Part shown: in pieces, positions 36,201-44,614 of the stretch
Position numbering within the stretch: the first letter of the stretch is position 1
How the letters are laid out: every line of letters starts with the position of its first letter
DNA from: Bacteroidota bacterium
Lineage (GTDB): Bacteria > Bacteroidota > Bacteroidia > Chitinophagales > Chitinophagaceae
Reading direction: 5' to 3'
NCBI GenBank assembly: GCA_023386555.1
Contig: JAEWJK010000001.1
Span: 62,001-126,000, forward strand
Length of the DNA stretch: 64,000 nucleotides
Made by a program: the position numbers and the translations under genes
Notes under the pieces: model-generated
What the model was told of the DNA's origin: nothing
Databases searched by the model: none
Seen by the model: only the letters and a program-made list of their open reading frames with translations

Positions 36201-37697
36201 GCTGTAAAAGACATCCTCTTTAGCAATGACGGTAATTACATGTACCTTGTTTTTAAAAAGGAGATAGAAGTATGGAATGTAAAAAGGCGAACATTACTTT
36301 CAACTGTCGCTACTTTGCCTAACAATCGTTTTATCATTTATACGCCTGATAATTATTATTTCACCAGCCAGAAGTTAACAGATGTTGGTTTTAGGGTGAA
36401 TGATAAGATATATGATATTAGTCAGTTCGATCTGCATTTCAATAGGCCTGACATTGTATTGCAGCGAATCGGTTATGCAGATACATCTTTGATTATACTC
36501 TATAAAAATGCTTTTGAAAAAAGAAAGAAACGTTCAGGGATAAATGACATCAATATTTCAGATAACATTCCATCTGTTTCCATCACCAACAGAAAATCCA
36601 TTGAACTGATCACCTCAAAAAATATAGCTGATCTGCAGATCAATGCAAAAGCAATTGGTGGTAATCTGCTCAACAGGGTATTTATTCATATTAATGATGT
36701 TCCGGTAACAGGAATGAATGGAAAGCAATTGAGTAAAGCCTCAACAGTGGATGAAATACATTCTTTGAAATTGACTGAAGGAGTTAACAAAATAAAAGTC
36801 TTCGTAACAGATGATAAAGGTGTTGCATCATTAAAAGAGAATATCGAGATCATTTATCGTCCTGCACAACCGGAAAACGGCAGATTGTATTTTATTGGAG
36901 TAGGTGTTTCTGATTATAAAGATTCTACAATGAATCTAACTTATGCTGATAAAGACATAAAAGATCTTGATACCCTATTCAAGACGAAATATAAAGATGC
37001 CGTTTCAGTGATCATGCTCAACCAACATGCGACATCCAAAACACTAAAAGAAGCTAAACAAACATTGCTTCAAACGAATGAGGCTGATATGATCGTCGTA
37101 TCACTTTCCGGCCACGGCTTATTGAACAAACAGGGTGACTTCTTCTTTGCATCACACGAAACGGATTTTGATTCGCCTGAACAGACAGCAGTATCCTTTT
37201 CAACTTTAGAATGGCTACTGGATAGTATTCCTGCAAGAAAAAAGTTATTGCTGATTGATGCTTGCCATAGTGGTGAGGTGGATAGATCAGATGAATTGGT
37301 AATTGATACGGCGAAACAATCCATAGGCAATTCTGTTGTTGCGATTAAGCCAAAAGGAGTTACGATTGGAAAGAAAAAGAAAGTAGGTCTTGATAATAGC
37401 TTTTCATTAATGCAGGAATTATTTAATGACCTTGGTAATGCAAACGGATCTGCTGTAATTTCTGCAGCAGGTGGATTAGAGTTTGCTTTGGAAACAGCAG
37501 AATATCAAAATGGTGTATTCACTTATGCACTCATCACCGGATTAAAAGAGAAGAAAGCAGATGCTAATCAGGATGGTTCTATTACCCTACAGGAAATAAA
37601 AAATTGGCTTTCAACTGAAGTATTTAGACTAACAAAAGGTCGTCAAAAGCCAACCAGCAGGTCTGAAACGATTGACAATAATTGGGTGATCTGGTAA
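33225..37697 (+). CDS. Secreted WD40 propeller protein with C-terminal caspase domain
   Basis: This 1490-residue exported protein begins with a signal peptide (MLRQFSLLAFLFIGVNAFSQ). Residues up to about 1100 are WD40-like propeller repeats (IVFSSLNNRMITGDEAGNIIIWD, SVAFHPSGNTIATLDE, TLWSAHTNNAIEIWD). An Ig-like linker follows. A caspase-type peptidase C14 domain starts near 1219 (GRLYFIGVGVSDYK), with catalytic His1297 in SLSGHG and Cys1347 in DACHSGE. Near the C-terminus there is a perfect EF-hand-type loop (DANQDGSITLQE), suggesting calcium control. A propeller plus caspase architecture in the periplasm or outside the cell is unusual. The start is ATG at 33225. Confidence 0.88.
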   Translation: MLRQFSLLAFLFIGVNAFSQAKEFRQKIDKKGEYYFLRSMDHVAPHLFLQVSITSEMSDRLMVFNTEKNQSVQLEGFFGELMHYRVFKDEGLLLVLTKYATDKDYNHIPSNCFVYDLKTLKLKKTIAGDMSWIMTVENNKVFGVNLENLVSYSIESGERTDNVKVPVPSKYYLSAGTDYSKGNVVSFIDSNRANRKLYWVNTASGNNKTYTLPDSFDVVSASSSIRNIRWVLLKKNTDDYKRVQSKIIGLDINSGEIVMNHQLSVYPSGIKLNDKTGDVLVVGSSSSEVIEQENGIYTSRMINTGGKAAFWSPEGNSIVFTDYDKLHVYDLNMAQEHMKIEKEYSGTSSFMEMISFFDNDKVFFADNNDDNLLLGQLKLDIPGKNAFDLAKLIAESKKEKNVLPQLVIQDGHQTKPTDIVFSSLNNRMITGDEAGNIIIWDADSKMQWNKIRLRKTNSWDENSLMVLDVHPKHEIIAASWTSGVIYFVDFYGNELYRLRTHGQSNLVHFSEDGKNFFYESTNGTLNVLSLDKSKVVASYPFNTSGTIYNYAFDNTSSKIALPDNTGKVQIIDALNGKLVDEVKTVHEKRIRSVAFHPSGNTIATLDELFNICITNIAKKESKNVISSKTERSVWQILFDTKGNLLVPGNVGNDGTGSVYNILAGEYDSSINHFRNWTVYKNTGDIQFFSKLVIGNDERTLWSAHTNNAIEIWDATQKAHIKTISGNDEQLAEVYPGHDFNGLITSTRSSKSDMTLKKWNFSTAEIKPYDAVKFGGTNIYFNPTDSSYHTTFLDDVKKISLKQDAVISSVKFDLYGNWIGNTPYGAVVHADDKLWILDPSSKKKKLLYSVKKNEQPDIRFDQSRKNLFFEREQHFIAIDLSTAKATVMKNIPGIKGSVRCFDVMGDTILFADNTKVYAYQVSQQKILNEQKLSRPAVFEGSYYPPIVRTSKNGIVSVFYQVDTLNINEKRSMALDIFQLNGKPQAIELVNRQEAVKDILFSNDGNYMYLVFKKEIEVWNVKRRTLLSTVATLPNNRFIIYTPDNYYFTSQKLTDVGFRVNDKIYDISQFDLHFNRPDIVLQRIGYADTSLIILYKNAFEKRKKRSGINDINISDNIPSVSITNRKSIELITSKNIADLQINAKAIGGNLLNRVFIHINDVPVTGMNGKQLSKASTVDEIHSLKLTEGVNKIKVFVTDDKGVASLKENIEIIYRPAQPENGRLYFIGVGVSDYKDSTMNLTYADKDIKDLDTLFKTKYKDAVSVIMLNQHATSKTLKEAKQTLLQTNEADMIVVSLSGHGLLNKQGDFFFASHETDFDSPEQTAVSFSTLEWLLDSIPARKKLLLIDACHSGEVDRSDELVIDTAKQSIGNSVVAIKPKGVTIGKKKKVGLDNSFSLMQELFNDLGNANGSAVISAAGGLEFALETAEYQNGVFTYALITGLKEKKADANQDGSITLQEIKNWLSTEVFRLTKGRQKPTSRSETIDNNWVIW

Positions 37698-37799
37698 ATA
37701 TCAGACTTCCATAATTGGTATCATACAAGGATGAAGGGCAACTCGTCTTTCATGAGAGCCTTTACCTTTAACGAAGAAATTCGTAAGTAAAGCATCCAT

Positions 37800-40232
37800 A
37801 TGAAAAAATTTCCTTTATCAGTATTTTACAGAGTTTGTTTCAGTGGTTTTTTCCTGTTTTTATTATCCAATACCTATTCACAAAAAATCACAGGTATATT
37901 AAAGGATGAAAAATCTTTACCTATTGCCTTTGCCAATGTAACATTGTTATCAGCTGCCGACAATTCATTCAAAGCAGCATCACTTTCTGATTCTACCGGT
38001 AAATTTTCTTTGCATGCACCTGCACCAGGAAATTACATTTTGAAGTTTACCGCTATCGGTTTTAAAGAAAAAATTACAGAACCATTTTTAATAAATGAGA
38101 ACAGCACGAAAGATTTTAGTGCATTGGTTCTGGAGATAGAAGCAAAAAAGCTTGAAGACGTTAGTGTTTTAGCATTAAGACCTTCTATTATTCAAAAAGC
38201 AGATCGTTTAGTGGTTGGTGTAGAAGGAACAGCAATGGCTGCAGGCAATACTGCTTTTACTGTATTATCAAAAGCTCCGGGAGTATTTATTGATGCTGAA
38301 GGAAACATACAGTTAAATGGAAGAGCAGGTGTAACAGTTATGATCGATAATAAACTCACGTATCTTTCTGCAAGAGATCTTAGAAATCTTTTAGAAGGAA
38401 TGCCTGCGGAAAATGTAAAGAATATAGAGATCATTACCAACCCTTCTGCTAAATATGATGCTGAAGGAACGTCAGGTATTCTTAACATCAACCTGAGAAA
38501 AAATACACAAAGAGGAATGAATGGAAGTGTGTATTCAACCGTGAACTACAATTTCAAACAAACAGGTTATGGCTACGGTGCCAATTTAAATTTTAAAGGA
38601 GGCGCATGGAATTCTTTTATAAATATTGATGGAGTTAAAAGGGTTGGTGGAAGAGATGCCACTTTCACTCGTGTGTTTTTTGCACCTTCTAAAACGACTT
38701 ACTTCGATCAAACAGCGATCGGTAATTTTAAAGGAAGCACTCCTGCTGCTGTTCGAATTGGGTCTGATTACACCATCAACAGCAAACACAGCATCGGCTT
38801 TATGGGTTACTATAGTTCCTATAATGGAGAAGATGAGTTTCTTACACAAACATCTCTTGGAAATTCACCCAAGCAATATTATGAGTTTGTGAAAGCCGAT
38901 AACTTCAACAAAGGCACTTTTGAAAACTACACTTCCAACTTTCACTATACCGGAAAATTAGATACGCTTGGTAAACAACTTACCGCCGATCTAGATTATG
39001 TGAAGATCAAAAATCATCGGGAGTCTAACTTGTATAATTATTTTACTAACCTGAATAGTGGAAGTAAAACACAGGATATACTTTATACAACAGTACCTGC
39101 AGGTTTTGATATTTATTCATTCAAGATGGATTATGTACATCCGCTGAAAAAGGATCATAAACTTGAAATGGGTGCAAAGGTTAGTCATGTAGTTTCTGAT
39201 AATGATGCCCGATTTTATTTCAATAATGGATCATTAGTGTTAGATCCAAACAGAACCAATCATTTTAATTACGAAGAAAATATCTATGCTGCTTATCTAA
39301 ACTGGAGTGGACCACTCAGCAAAAATATATCTGCACAAGCTGGTGTTCGTGCAGAACAAACAGAAGGAACAGGGATATCATATACAACTGGTCAGATTAA
39401 CGACAGGAACTATCTGGATTTCTTTCCAAGCTTATTCATTCAACAAAAAATAAGTGATAATTACGGTATCAATTATAGTTATAGCAGAAGATTGACCAGG
39501 CCTAATTACGGCAATCTCAACCCATTCAAGAATTACCGTGACCCTTATACATGGTATGAAGGCAATACAGCATTAAGACCTCAATACACACATTCATTCA
39601 GTATTGCACAAACGTTTAAAAAGATTTACATTCTTACATTAAGCTATCAGTTAAATAAAGATGTGATGGCAGAAATACCAATACTTGATGTGGCAAACTC
39701 TACCACTATTTATACAACAGGCAATGTGGATGATGGTCACAACCTAAGTATGACTGCTCTTGCTCCTTTACGCATCACAAAAAAATGGGAAGCACAAAAT
39801 ACAATGATCGTTAGTTATAATAAGTTCAGCATGATGAGCAACCAGGGACAAGTTGTGAACGACCAGGTGTTTTATATGTTGCAAAGCAATCACACTATAT
39901 TATTACCAAAAAGCTTCAGAATGGAATTGAATCTATTGTATCGTGGTCCTGCTGCGTCAGGTTTATATCACATGGCAGCAATGCATAGAGTGGATGTTGC
40001 TTTCAAGAAAAGTTTCTTGAATAAAAAGCTTGATGTAAGTGTAAATGCAAATGATTTATTCAAAGGCATGAGGTATTTCTGGACGACCGACATTGGTAAT
40101 AATGTAAACGAATTCGATCAGTACTTCCGTTTTAGAAGTATTGGCTTAACGCTTCGCTACAATTTCAGTAAAGGACAAAAAGTAGATACTAAAAGAAGAA
40201 GCACTAATGTTGAAGAAGTTAATCGTACTTAA
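37800..40232 (+). CDS. TonB-dependent receptor-like outer-membrane protein
   Basis: This 810-residue outer-membrane protein has a signal peptide (up to NTYSQ), a carboxypeptidase-regulatory-like domain (KITGILKDEKSLPIAFANVTLL), a plug (ADRLVVGVEGTAMAAGNTAFTVLSKAPGVFIDAEGNIQLNGRAG in part), then an outer-membrane barrel of the large Bacteroidota family (YSYSRRLTRPNYGNLNPFKNY). No clear TonB box is visible and the C-terminus extends beyond the last strand by about 20 basic residues. The substrate cannot be read. It starts at 37800, 102 bases after the caspase gene, and ends in a good terminator. No SusD partner follows. Confidence 0.9.
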   Translation: MKKFPLSVFYRVCFSGFFLFLLSNTYSQKITGILKDEKSLPIAFANVTLLSAADNSFKAASLSDSTGKFSLHAPAPGNYILKFTAIGFKEKITEPFLINENSTKDFSALVLEIEAKKLEDVSVLALRPSIIQKADRLVVGVEGTAMAAGNTAFTVLSKAPGVFIDAEGNIQLNGRAGVTVMIDNKLTYLSARDLRNLLEGMPAENVKNIEIITNPSAKYDAEGTSGILNINLRKNTQRGMNGSVYSTVNYNFKQTGYGYGANLNFKGGAWNSFINIDGVKRVGGRDATFTRVFFAPSKTTYFDQTAIGNFKGSTPAAVRIGSDYTINSKHSIGFMGYYSSYNGEDEFLTQTSLGNSPKQYYEFVKADNFNKGTFENYTSNFHYTGKLDTLGKQLTADLDYVKIKNHRESNLYNYFTNLNSGSKTQDILYTTVPAGFDIYSFKMDYVHPLKKDHKLEMGAKVSHVVSDNDARFYFNNGSLVLDPNRTNHFNYEENIYAAYLNWSGPLSKNISAQAGVRAEQTEGTGISYTTGQINDRNYLDFFPSLFIQQKISDNYGINYSYSRRLTRPNYGNLNPFKNYRDPYTWYEGNTALRPQYTHSFSIAQTFKKIYILTLSYQLNKDVMAEIPILDVANSTTIYTTGNVDDGHNLSMTALAPLRITKKWEAQNTMIVSYNKFSMMSNQGQVVNDQVFYMLQSNHTILLPKSFRMELNLLYRGPAASGLYHMAAMHRVDVAFKKSFLNKKLDVSVNANDLFKGMRYFWTTDIGNNVNEFDQYFRFRSIGLTLRYNFSKGQKVDTKRRSTNVEEVNRT

Positions 40233-40242
40233 ATCAATATGT

Positions 40243-40275
40243 AAAAGTCCTCACTAAAGGAGGACTTTTTTTATA
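40243..40275 (+). terminator. Rho-independent terminator of the TonB receptor gene
   Basis: AAAAGTCCTC (40243-40252) pairs with GAGGACTTTT (40260-40269) and is followed by TTTTAT. Its stem sequence is close to that of the terminator at 33129. Confidence 0.87.
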
Positions 40276-40384
40276 CGATGTATTTGATGAATAAAGTTCT
40301 TAAAGTCAAGTGAGCAATTGTGTGTCGAAGTAACAAATTGGGAAACAACAGACGATGAATATGTTATGCTGTTTGCTCAATATA

Positions 40385-41350
40385 TTATTTACTTTTTCTA
40401 CTAATAACCTTCTTCGCTGCATCGACGATGAAAGGAGTATCTAAACCGTATTTCTTCAACAACTCTATGGGTTTACCACTTTCACCGAAAGTATCTTTTG
40501 TGCCGATATATTCAATTGGTATCGGGAAATTCTTTGCTGCAACCTGTGCAATGCTGTCACCTAATCCACCAATGATGTTATGTTCTTCAACCGTAACAGC
40601 ACATTTGGTTTTAGAAATCGAAGCAATAACAGCTTCTTCATCCAAAGGTTTTATTGTATGAATATTGATCACTTCAACACTCAATCCCTGTTCCTCTAAA
40701 ATTCTTCCTGCTTCAATGGCTTTCCAAACCATGTGTCCGGTTGCAAAAATGGAAACATCTGTTCCGTCGCTGAACTTTTGTGCTTTACCGATGATGAAAT
40801 CACTTCCATCTGCTGCAGTAAAGTTTGGCCATTTCGGACGACCAAATCTTAAATACACTGGTCCTTCGTATGCGGCAATTGCGATCGTTGCAGCTTTGGT
40901 TTGATTGTAATCACACGGAACAATAACTGTCATACCCGGTAACATTTTCATCAAACCGATATCTTCCAATATTTGGTGAGTGGCACCATCTTCTCCTAAT
41001 GTTAATCCGGCATGTGATGCACAGATCTTCACATTCTTATTACTATAAGCAACTGACTGACGAATCTGGTCGTACACTCTTCCTGTACTGAAATTTGCAA
41101 ACGTAGTAGTGTAAGGAATTTTACCACCGATGGTCATACCTGCTGCGATGCCTATCATGTTGGCTTCTGCAATACCACATTGAACGAAACGTTCCGGAAA
41201 ATCTTTCATGAACTTATTCAGCTTCAGCGAACCGGCAAGGTCTGCAGTAAGTGCCACTATATTTGGATTTTGTTTGGCCACTTCATAAATGCCATCACCA
41301 AAACCACCTCTTGTTTCCTGTTCGTTCTGTATTTGAATGTCTTTTAGCAT
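40385..41350 (-). CDS. Transketolase, C-terminal subunit
   Basis: This 321-residue protein covers the pyrimidine-binding and C-terminal domains of transketolase. Landmarks are VALTADLAGSLKLNKF, the GIAEANMIGIAAGMTIGGKIPY region, and ASHAGLTLGEDGATHQILEDIG with the active-site His. It would need an N-terminal thiamine-pyrophosphate-binding subunit to move two-carbon units in the pentose phosphate pathway. No such gene is on either side: the left neighbour is the TonB receptor on the opposite strand and the right neighbour is galE. The start is ATG at 41350. Confidence 0.92.
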   Translation of the reverse strand: MLKDIQIQNEQETRGGFGDGIYEVAKQNPNIVALTADLAGSLKLNKFMKDFPERFVQCGIAEANMIGIAAGMTIGGKIPYTTTFANFSTGRVYDQIRQSVAYSNKNVKICASHAGLTLGEDGATHQILEDIGLMKMLPGMTVIVPCDYNQTKAATIAIAAYEGPVYLRFGRPKWPNFTAADGSDFIIGKAQKFSDGTDVSIFATGHMVWKAIEAGRILEEQGLSVEVINIHTIKPLDEEAVIASISKTKCAVTVEEHNIIGGLGDSIAQVAAKNFPIPIEYIGTKDTFGESGKPIELLKKYGLDTPFIVDAAKKVISRKSK

Positions 41351-41369
41351 GCCTGTAGGTTAATGGCTG

Positions 41370-41400
41370 CAAAGTAAAGTAATATGAGATTGCAGGAAAA
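41370..41400 (-). promoter_or_regulatory. Putative promoter of the transketolase gene
   Basis: On the minus strand TTTT (41400-41397), 19 nt, then TTACTTTG (41377-41370) approximates the Bacteroidota pattern with a mismatch in each box. It lies 20 bases before the ATG. Confidence 0.3.
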
Positions 41401-41416
41401 ATCTAAAAAAGAGAAT

Positions 41417-41490
41417 GATACCAACTGCTGTAACTCCGGTTGAACTTCGTTGCGTCGCAATCACTTCATCGTTCAGTTCTATATGGAACT
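41417..41490 (+). repeat. Palindromic intergenic repeat, copy 7
   Basis: It starts GATACCAACTGCTGTAAC and has the core CTTCGTTGCGTCGCAATCAC, then CGTTCAG. It lies in the 285-base gap between the transketolase and galE genes. A 71-codon frame on the minus strand across it looks fortuitous. Confidence 0.7.
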
Positions 41491-41607
41491 TTTCCCACCT
41501 GGAAGGATTAAAACGCAAAGGAAAATGAATTGTTTTTATTCGGGAAGTCATTGAGCAAAGGTTAAATTTAATCATTCATAGAACCTGAACGCAAAGACCG
41601 CAAAGAG

Positions 41608-41627
41608 ATCCTTCATAAATGAAGGAT
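41608..41627 (-). terminator. Hairpin downstream of galE
   Basis: ATCCTTCAT (41608-41616) pairs with ATGAAGGAT (41619-41627). It lies just past the galE stop on the minus strand. The T-run after it is weak (CTCTTT), so termination efficiency is uncertain. Confidence 0.5.
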
Positions 41628-41635
41628 GAACATCA

Positions 41636-42691
41636 CTAATTTAGTTCAGCTTTCTGCCTATTGATTAATTCTTCATCTTCTTTGATCTTCAATTCCCATT
41701 TCCAGGCTGTATCCATCATTGCAGTAATGTCATGCTTGATTTTCCATCCCAAAGTATTTACCGCATGATTATTATTCGCATACACGGCAATCACATCTCC
41801 GGCTCTTCTTGGCCCAATAACATAATTTAACTTAGTGCCACTAACTTCTTCAAAAGCTTTAATGGCTTCTAAAACGGTAGTTCCATTTCCTGAACCAAGA
41901 TTAAATATTTCGCAGTTTGAATTGTTCTTTCTTTCCATCAAATATTGAATGGAAAGTGTGTGTGCATTGGCAATGTCTGCCACATGAATATAGTCTCTTA
42001 CACAGCTGCCATCTCTTGTTGGATAATCATTGCCCCAAACCTGCATCTGAGATAATTTGCCAATAGCAGTTTGAGTAATAGCCGGAACAAGATTGGCCGG
42101 TTTTCCTAAAGGCAGCTCACCAATTTGAATAGATGGATGTGCACCTACGGGGTTAAAATATCTCAACAAAACACAAGCGGTGTTTCCCTTTGCAGCGAAA
42201 TCCTGCACAATACGTTCACCCATTTGCTTAGTTGCACCATAGGGAGATTCAGCTTTTTTCTCAGGTGTTTGTTCAGTTACAGGAACATTATCCGGATTAC
42301 CATATACAGTGCAGGAAGATGAAAAAACAAAATAAGGCACCTGAAATTCCTTCACACATTTCAATAAATTAATAAGAGAAAACATGTTATTCTCATAGTA
42401 CAATAATGGTTCTTCCACAGATTCCCCTACTGCTTTGTACGCTGCAAAATGTATCACACCCACTATATCTGTATTCTCCTGGAAGATTGCCTGTGTATCG
42501 TCGAAATTCTTCAGATCAACATGGTAGTTCTTTACTTTTTTACCGGTGATCTTATGAATACCATTGAGCAAATATTCGGTAGATCGACTATTATCATCTA
42601 CAGAAATAACATCAAATCCATTTTCAATAAGATCAACAATTGTGTGAGAGCCGATATATCCACAACCACCTGTAACCAGAATCTTTGCCAT
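41636..42691 (-). CDS. galE: UDP-glucose 4-epimerase
   Basis: GalE interconverts UDP-glucose and UDP-galactose with bound NAD in the cytoplasm. The 351-residue short-chain dehydrogenase fold shows the NAD motif VTGGCGYIGSHTIVDLI, VIHFAAYKAVGES, catalytic Ser/Tyr/Lys in SSSCTVYG and SPYGATKQ, and DGSCVRDYIHVADIANAH. Length and motifs are typical. The start is ATG at 42691. It supplies sugar nucleotides for surface polysaccharide or galactose use. Aldose 1-epimerase, another Leloir enzyme, is elsewhere in the window at 62435. Confidence 0.96.
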   Translation of the reverse strand: MAKILVTGGCGYIGSHTIVDLIENGFDVISVDDNSRSTEYLLNGIHKITGKKVKNYHVDLKNFDDTQAIFQENTDIVGVIHFAAYKAVGESVEEPLLYYENNMFSLINLLKCVKEFQVPYFVFSSSCTVYGNPDNVPVTEQTPEKKAESPYGATKQMGERIVQDFAAKGNTACVLLRYFNPVGAHPSIQIGELPLGKPANLVPAITQTAIGKLSQMQVWGNDYPTRDGSCVRDYIHVADIANAHTLSIQYLMERKNNSNCEIFNLGSGNGTTVLEAIKAFEEVSGTKLNYVIGPRRAGDVIAVYANNNHAVNTLGWKIKHDITAMMDTAWKWELKIKEDEELINRQKAELN

Positions 42692-42733
42692 AGTCTAATT
42701 TGATGCTGCAAATTACCAAAAAGCAAGGTGTTA

Positions 42734-43795
42734 TCAGAATAGCTTAACTATATAATAAATAATGGCAGCCATAACTGCAGATACGGGTATAGTTAATATC
42801 CATGCCCAGAGAAGATTTACAGTTACACCCCAACGTACGGCTGATAAACGTTTAGTGGCTCCCACACCAATAATAGAGCCTGTAATGGTATGTGTAGTAC
42901 TCACCGGAATTCCTAAATGCTCGGTAAGGTATAATGTAATAGCACCTGCAGTTTCTGCACTTACACCTTCAAGCGGTGTTACTTTGGTAATACGAGTTCC
43001 CATTGTTTTAACGATCTTCCAGCCACCACTCAAAGTACCTAAACCAATAGCAAGAAAACTGGTGAATGGTACCCACCAATAATCTTCCACAAAATGAGAG
43101 AAACGATGTGCACTGTCTAATGTTATATAGGATGCATTACCACTTTGTATTTCAAAATAAATCACGGCAGCACCGATTATACCCATGATCTTCTGGGCAT
43201 CATTACCACCATGTCCTAAACTGAATGCAGCTGAAGAAGCCAACTGCATTTTTTTGAACCAGCTGTCGGCTTTATAGGGATTAGATCGTTTAAACAGATG
43301 CACAATCAGTATCGTAATAAAAAAAGCGATAAACATTCCAACCAAAGGAGCTGCAAATATGAAAAGTACGGTTGGAATTACTTTGGCGTAATTGATCACA
43401 TCAACGCCGTTTTCAGATAATCCACCTGCATGTGCTAAAGCTGCACCCATAAATCCACCAAGAAGTGTGTGAGAAGAACTGGAAGGAATGCCGAACCACC
43501 AGGTAACTAAATTCCAGATGATGGCTGCAATTAAACCTGCAAGAATAACCTCCAGCGTAATGAAATTTTCATCAACAGATTTTGCTATGGTATTACCGAT
43601 CTTAAATTCACCGATCCAGTATTTGGAAACGAAGTAAGCTGCAAAATTGAAAAATGCTGCCCATAAAACAGCTTGAAAAGGTGTAAGTACTTTTGTAGAT
43701 ACGATGGTTGCAATTGAGTTAGCTGCATCGTGAAAGCCATTAATGTAATCAAAGATGAGAGCAAGTGCAATGATTACTACCAGCAGAATGAACAT
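42734..43795 (-). CDS. Low-affinity inorganic phosphate transporter (Pit family)
   Basis: This 353-residue inner-membrane protein imports metal-phosphate with protons. It shows the duplicated PiT signatures: GFHDAANSIATIVSTKVLTP in the N-terminal half, and GVSAETAGAITLYLTEHLGIPVSTTHTITGSIIG in the C-terminal half. SSSHTLLGGFMG and GHGGNDAQKIMG are also typical. It follows the DUF47 gene, its usual partner, by 55 bases on the same strand. Confidence 0.94.
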   Translation of the reverse strand: MFILLVVIIALALIFDYINGFHDAANSIATIVSTKVLTPFQAVLWAAFFNFAAYFVSKYWIGEFKIGNTIAKSVDENFITLEVILAGLIAAIIWNLVTWWFGIPSSSSHTLLGGFMGAALAHAGGLSENGVDVINYAKVIPTVLFIFAAPLVGMFIAFFITILIVHLFKRSNPYKADSWFKKMQLASSAAFSLGHGGNDAQKIMGIIGAAVIYFEIQSGNASYITLDSAHRFSHFVEDYWWVPFTSFLAIGLGTLSGGWKIVKTMGTRITKVTPLEGVSAETAGAITLYLTEHLGIPVSTTHTITGSIIGVGATKRLSAVRWGVTVNLLWAWILTIPVSAVMAAIIYYIVKLF

Positions 43796-43850
43796 AGCTT
43801 AATATGATAAAGTGATAAGGTGATTTGTATAGCAAGGGGTTAAGATCGCC

Positions 43851-44498
43851 TTATGAATATTTGATGATGATCGATTCAATAACGTTTGCAGCATCTTCAC
43901 ATTTGTCTGTTGCAATTTCCATAACCTGGTAGATCTCTCTTTTCTTAATCACTTCTTTGGCATCGTTCTCTGTTTGAAAAAGCATATCAATGCTCATATC
44001 AAATACATCATCAGCCTGGTTTTCTATGCTGTTAACTTTTACCAGTGCTTCTGTCATTTTCCTAAGGTCTTTCATGTCTCTTAATCCATGAACAGCTACT
44101 TTGATCTCTGCTGCACCAAGAGCAATAAGATCGGCCAGTTTTCTGATACCTGTATCATTTGGATTTACTTTATAAAAGTTGATTTTCTTTGATGAAGCAA
44201 AAATATAATCAGCTATATCATCTAAGGCAGAAGCCAATGCATGGATATCTTCTCTATCAAACGGAGTGATAAAGTTTCTGCCAAGTTCTGTAAATATCTG
44301 GTGTGTATTGTCGTCGTTCTTATGCTCAAGATCTTCTATTTGTGCAATATAAGTGGAGCGTTTGTCGAAATCTGTTTCATTTACTAATGTTACCAATAAC
44401 TTGCTCATTTGGTAAACCCTGTCTGCAACTTCTTCGAACAAACCATAGAAAATTTTGTTCTTTGGCATAAAGAGCTTCCCTAAATTATTGATACCCAT
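43851..44498 (-). CDS. DUF47 (PhoU-like) Pit accessory protein
   Basis: This 215-residue all-helical cytoplasmic protein of the DUF47/PhoU-like family includes YGLFEEVADRVYQMSKLL, IEDLEHKNDDNTHQIF, and the metal-binding ALASALDDIADYI. Genes of this type are regularly found next to Pit transporters and are thought to regulate phosphate uptake. The start is ATG at 44498. A TATTTTTG box lies at 44523-44516, 18 bases upstream, so this gene and pit may be transcribed separately from phoBR. Confidence 0.92.
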   Translation of the reverse strand: MGINNLGKLFMPKNKIFYGLFEEVADRVYQMSKLLVTLVNETDFDKRSTYIAQIEDLEHKNDDNTHQIFTELGRNFITPFDREDIHALASALDDIADYIFASSKKINFYKVNPNDTGIRKLADLIALGAAEIKVAVHGLRDMKDLRKMTEALVKVNSIENQADDVFDMSIDMLFQTENDAKEVIKKREIYQVMEIATDKCEDAANVIESIIIKYS

Positions 44499-44515
44499 AT
44501 TTTGAAATTTGGCGA

Positions 44516-44523
44516 CAAAAATA
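44516..44523 (-). promoter_or_regulatory. Putative -7 box for the DUF47-pit operon
   Basis: The minus strand reads TATTTTTG, an exact TAnnTTTG match placed 18 bases before the ATG. I see no good TTTG at the expected distance upstream. Confidence 0.35.
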
Positions 44524-44614
44524 GAAATACCAACCTTAAATCTACGGTACTATTCTGAATTAATAATAAGATAACATTGGCTCAAAGAAAAATATCGAAG
44601 TGGTTATAACTGAG

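Noticed and set aside
37698..37799. Possible repeat copy upstream of the TonB receptor (GGTATC and a GAGAGCC string)
   Set aside because: Only short fragments match; the repeat core and the 11-nt loop are absent.
40311..40379. Inverted repeat TGAGCAA / TTGCTCA downstream of the TonB receptor gene
   Set aside because: Only 7 bp over a 55-nt loop; could arise by chance and has no repeat core.
41360..41575. 71-codon open frame on the minus strand between the transketolase and galE genes
   Set aside because: It runs straight through a copy of the palindromic repeat, has no family similarity and no plausible signal or start context.
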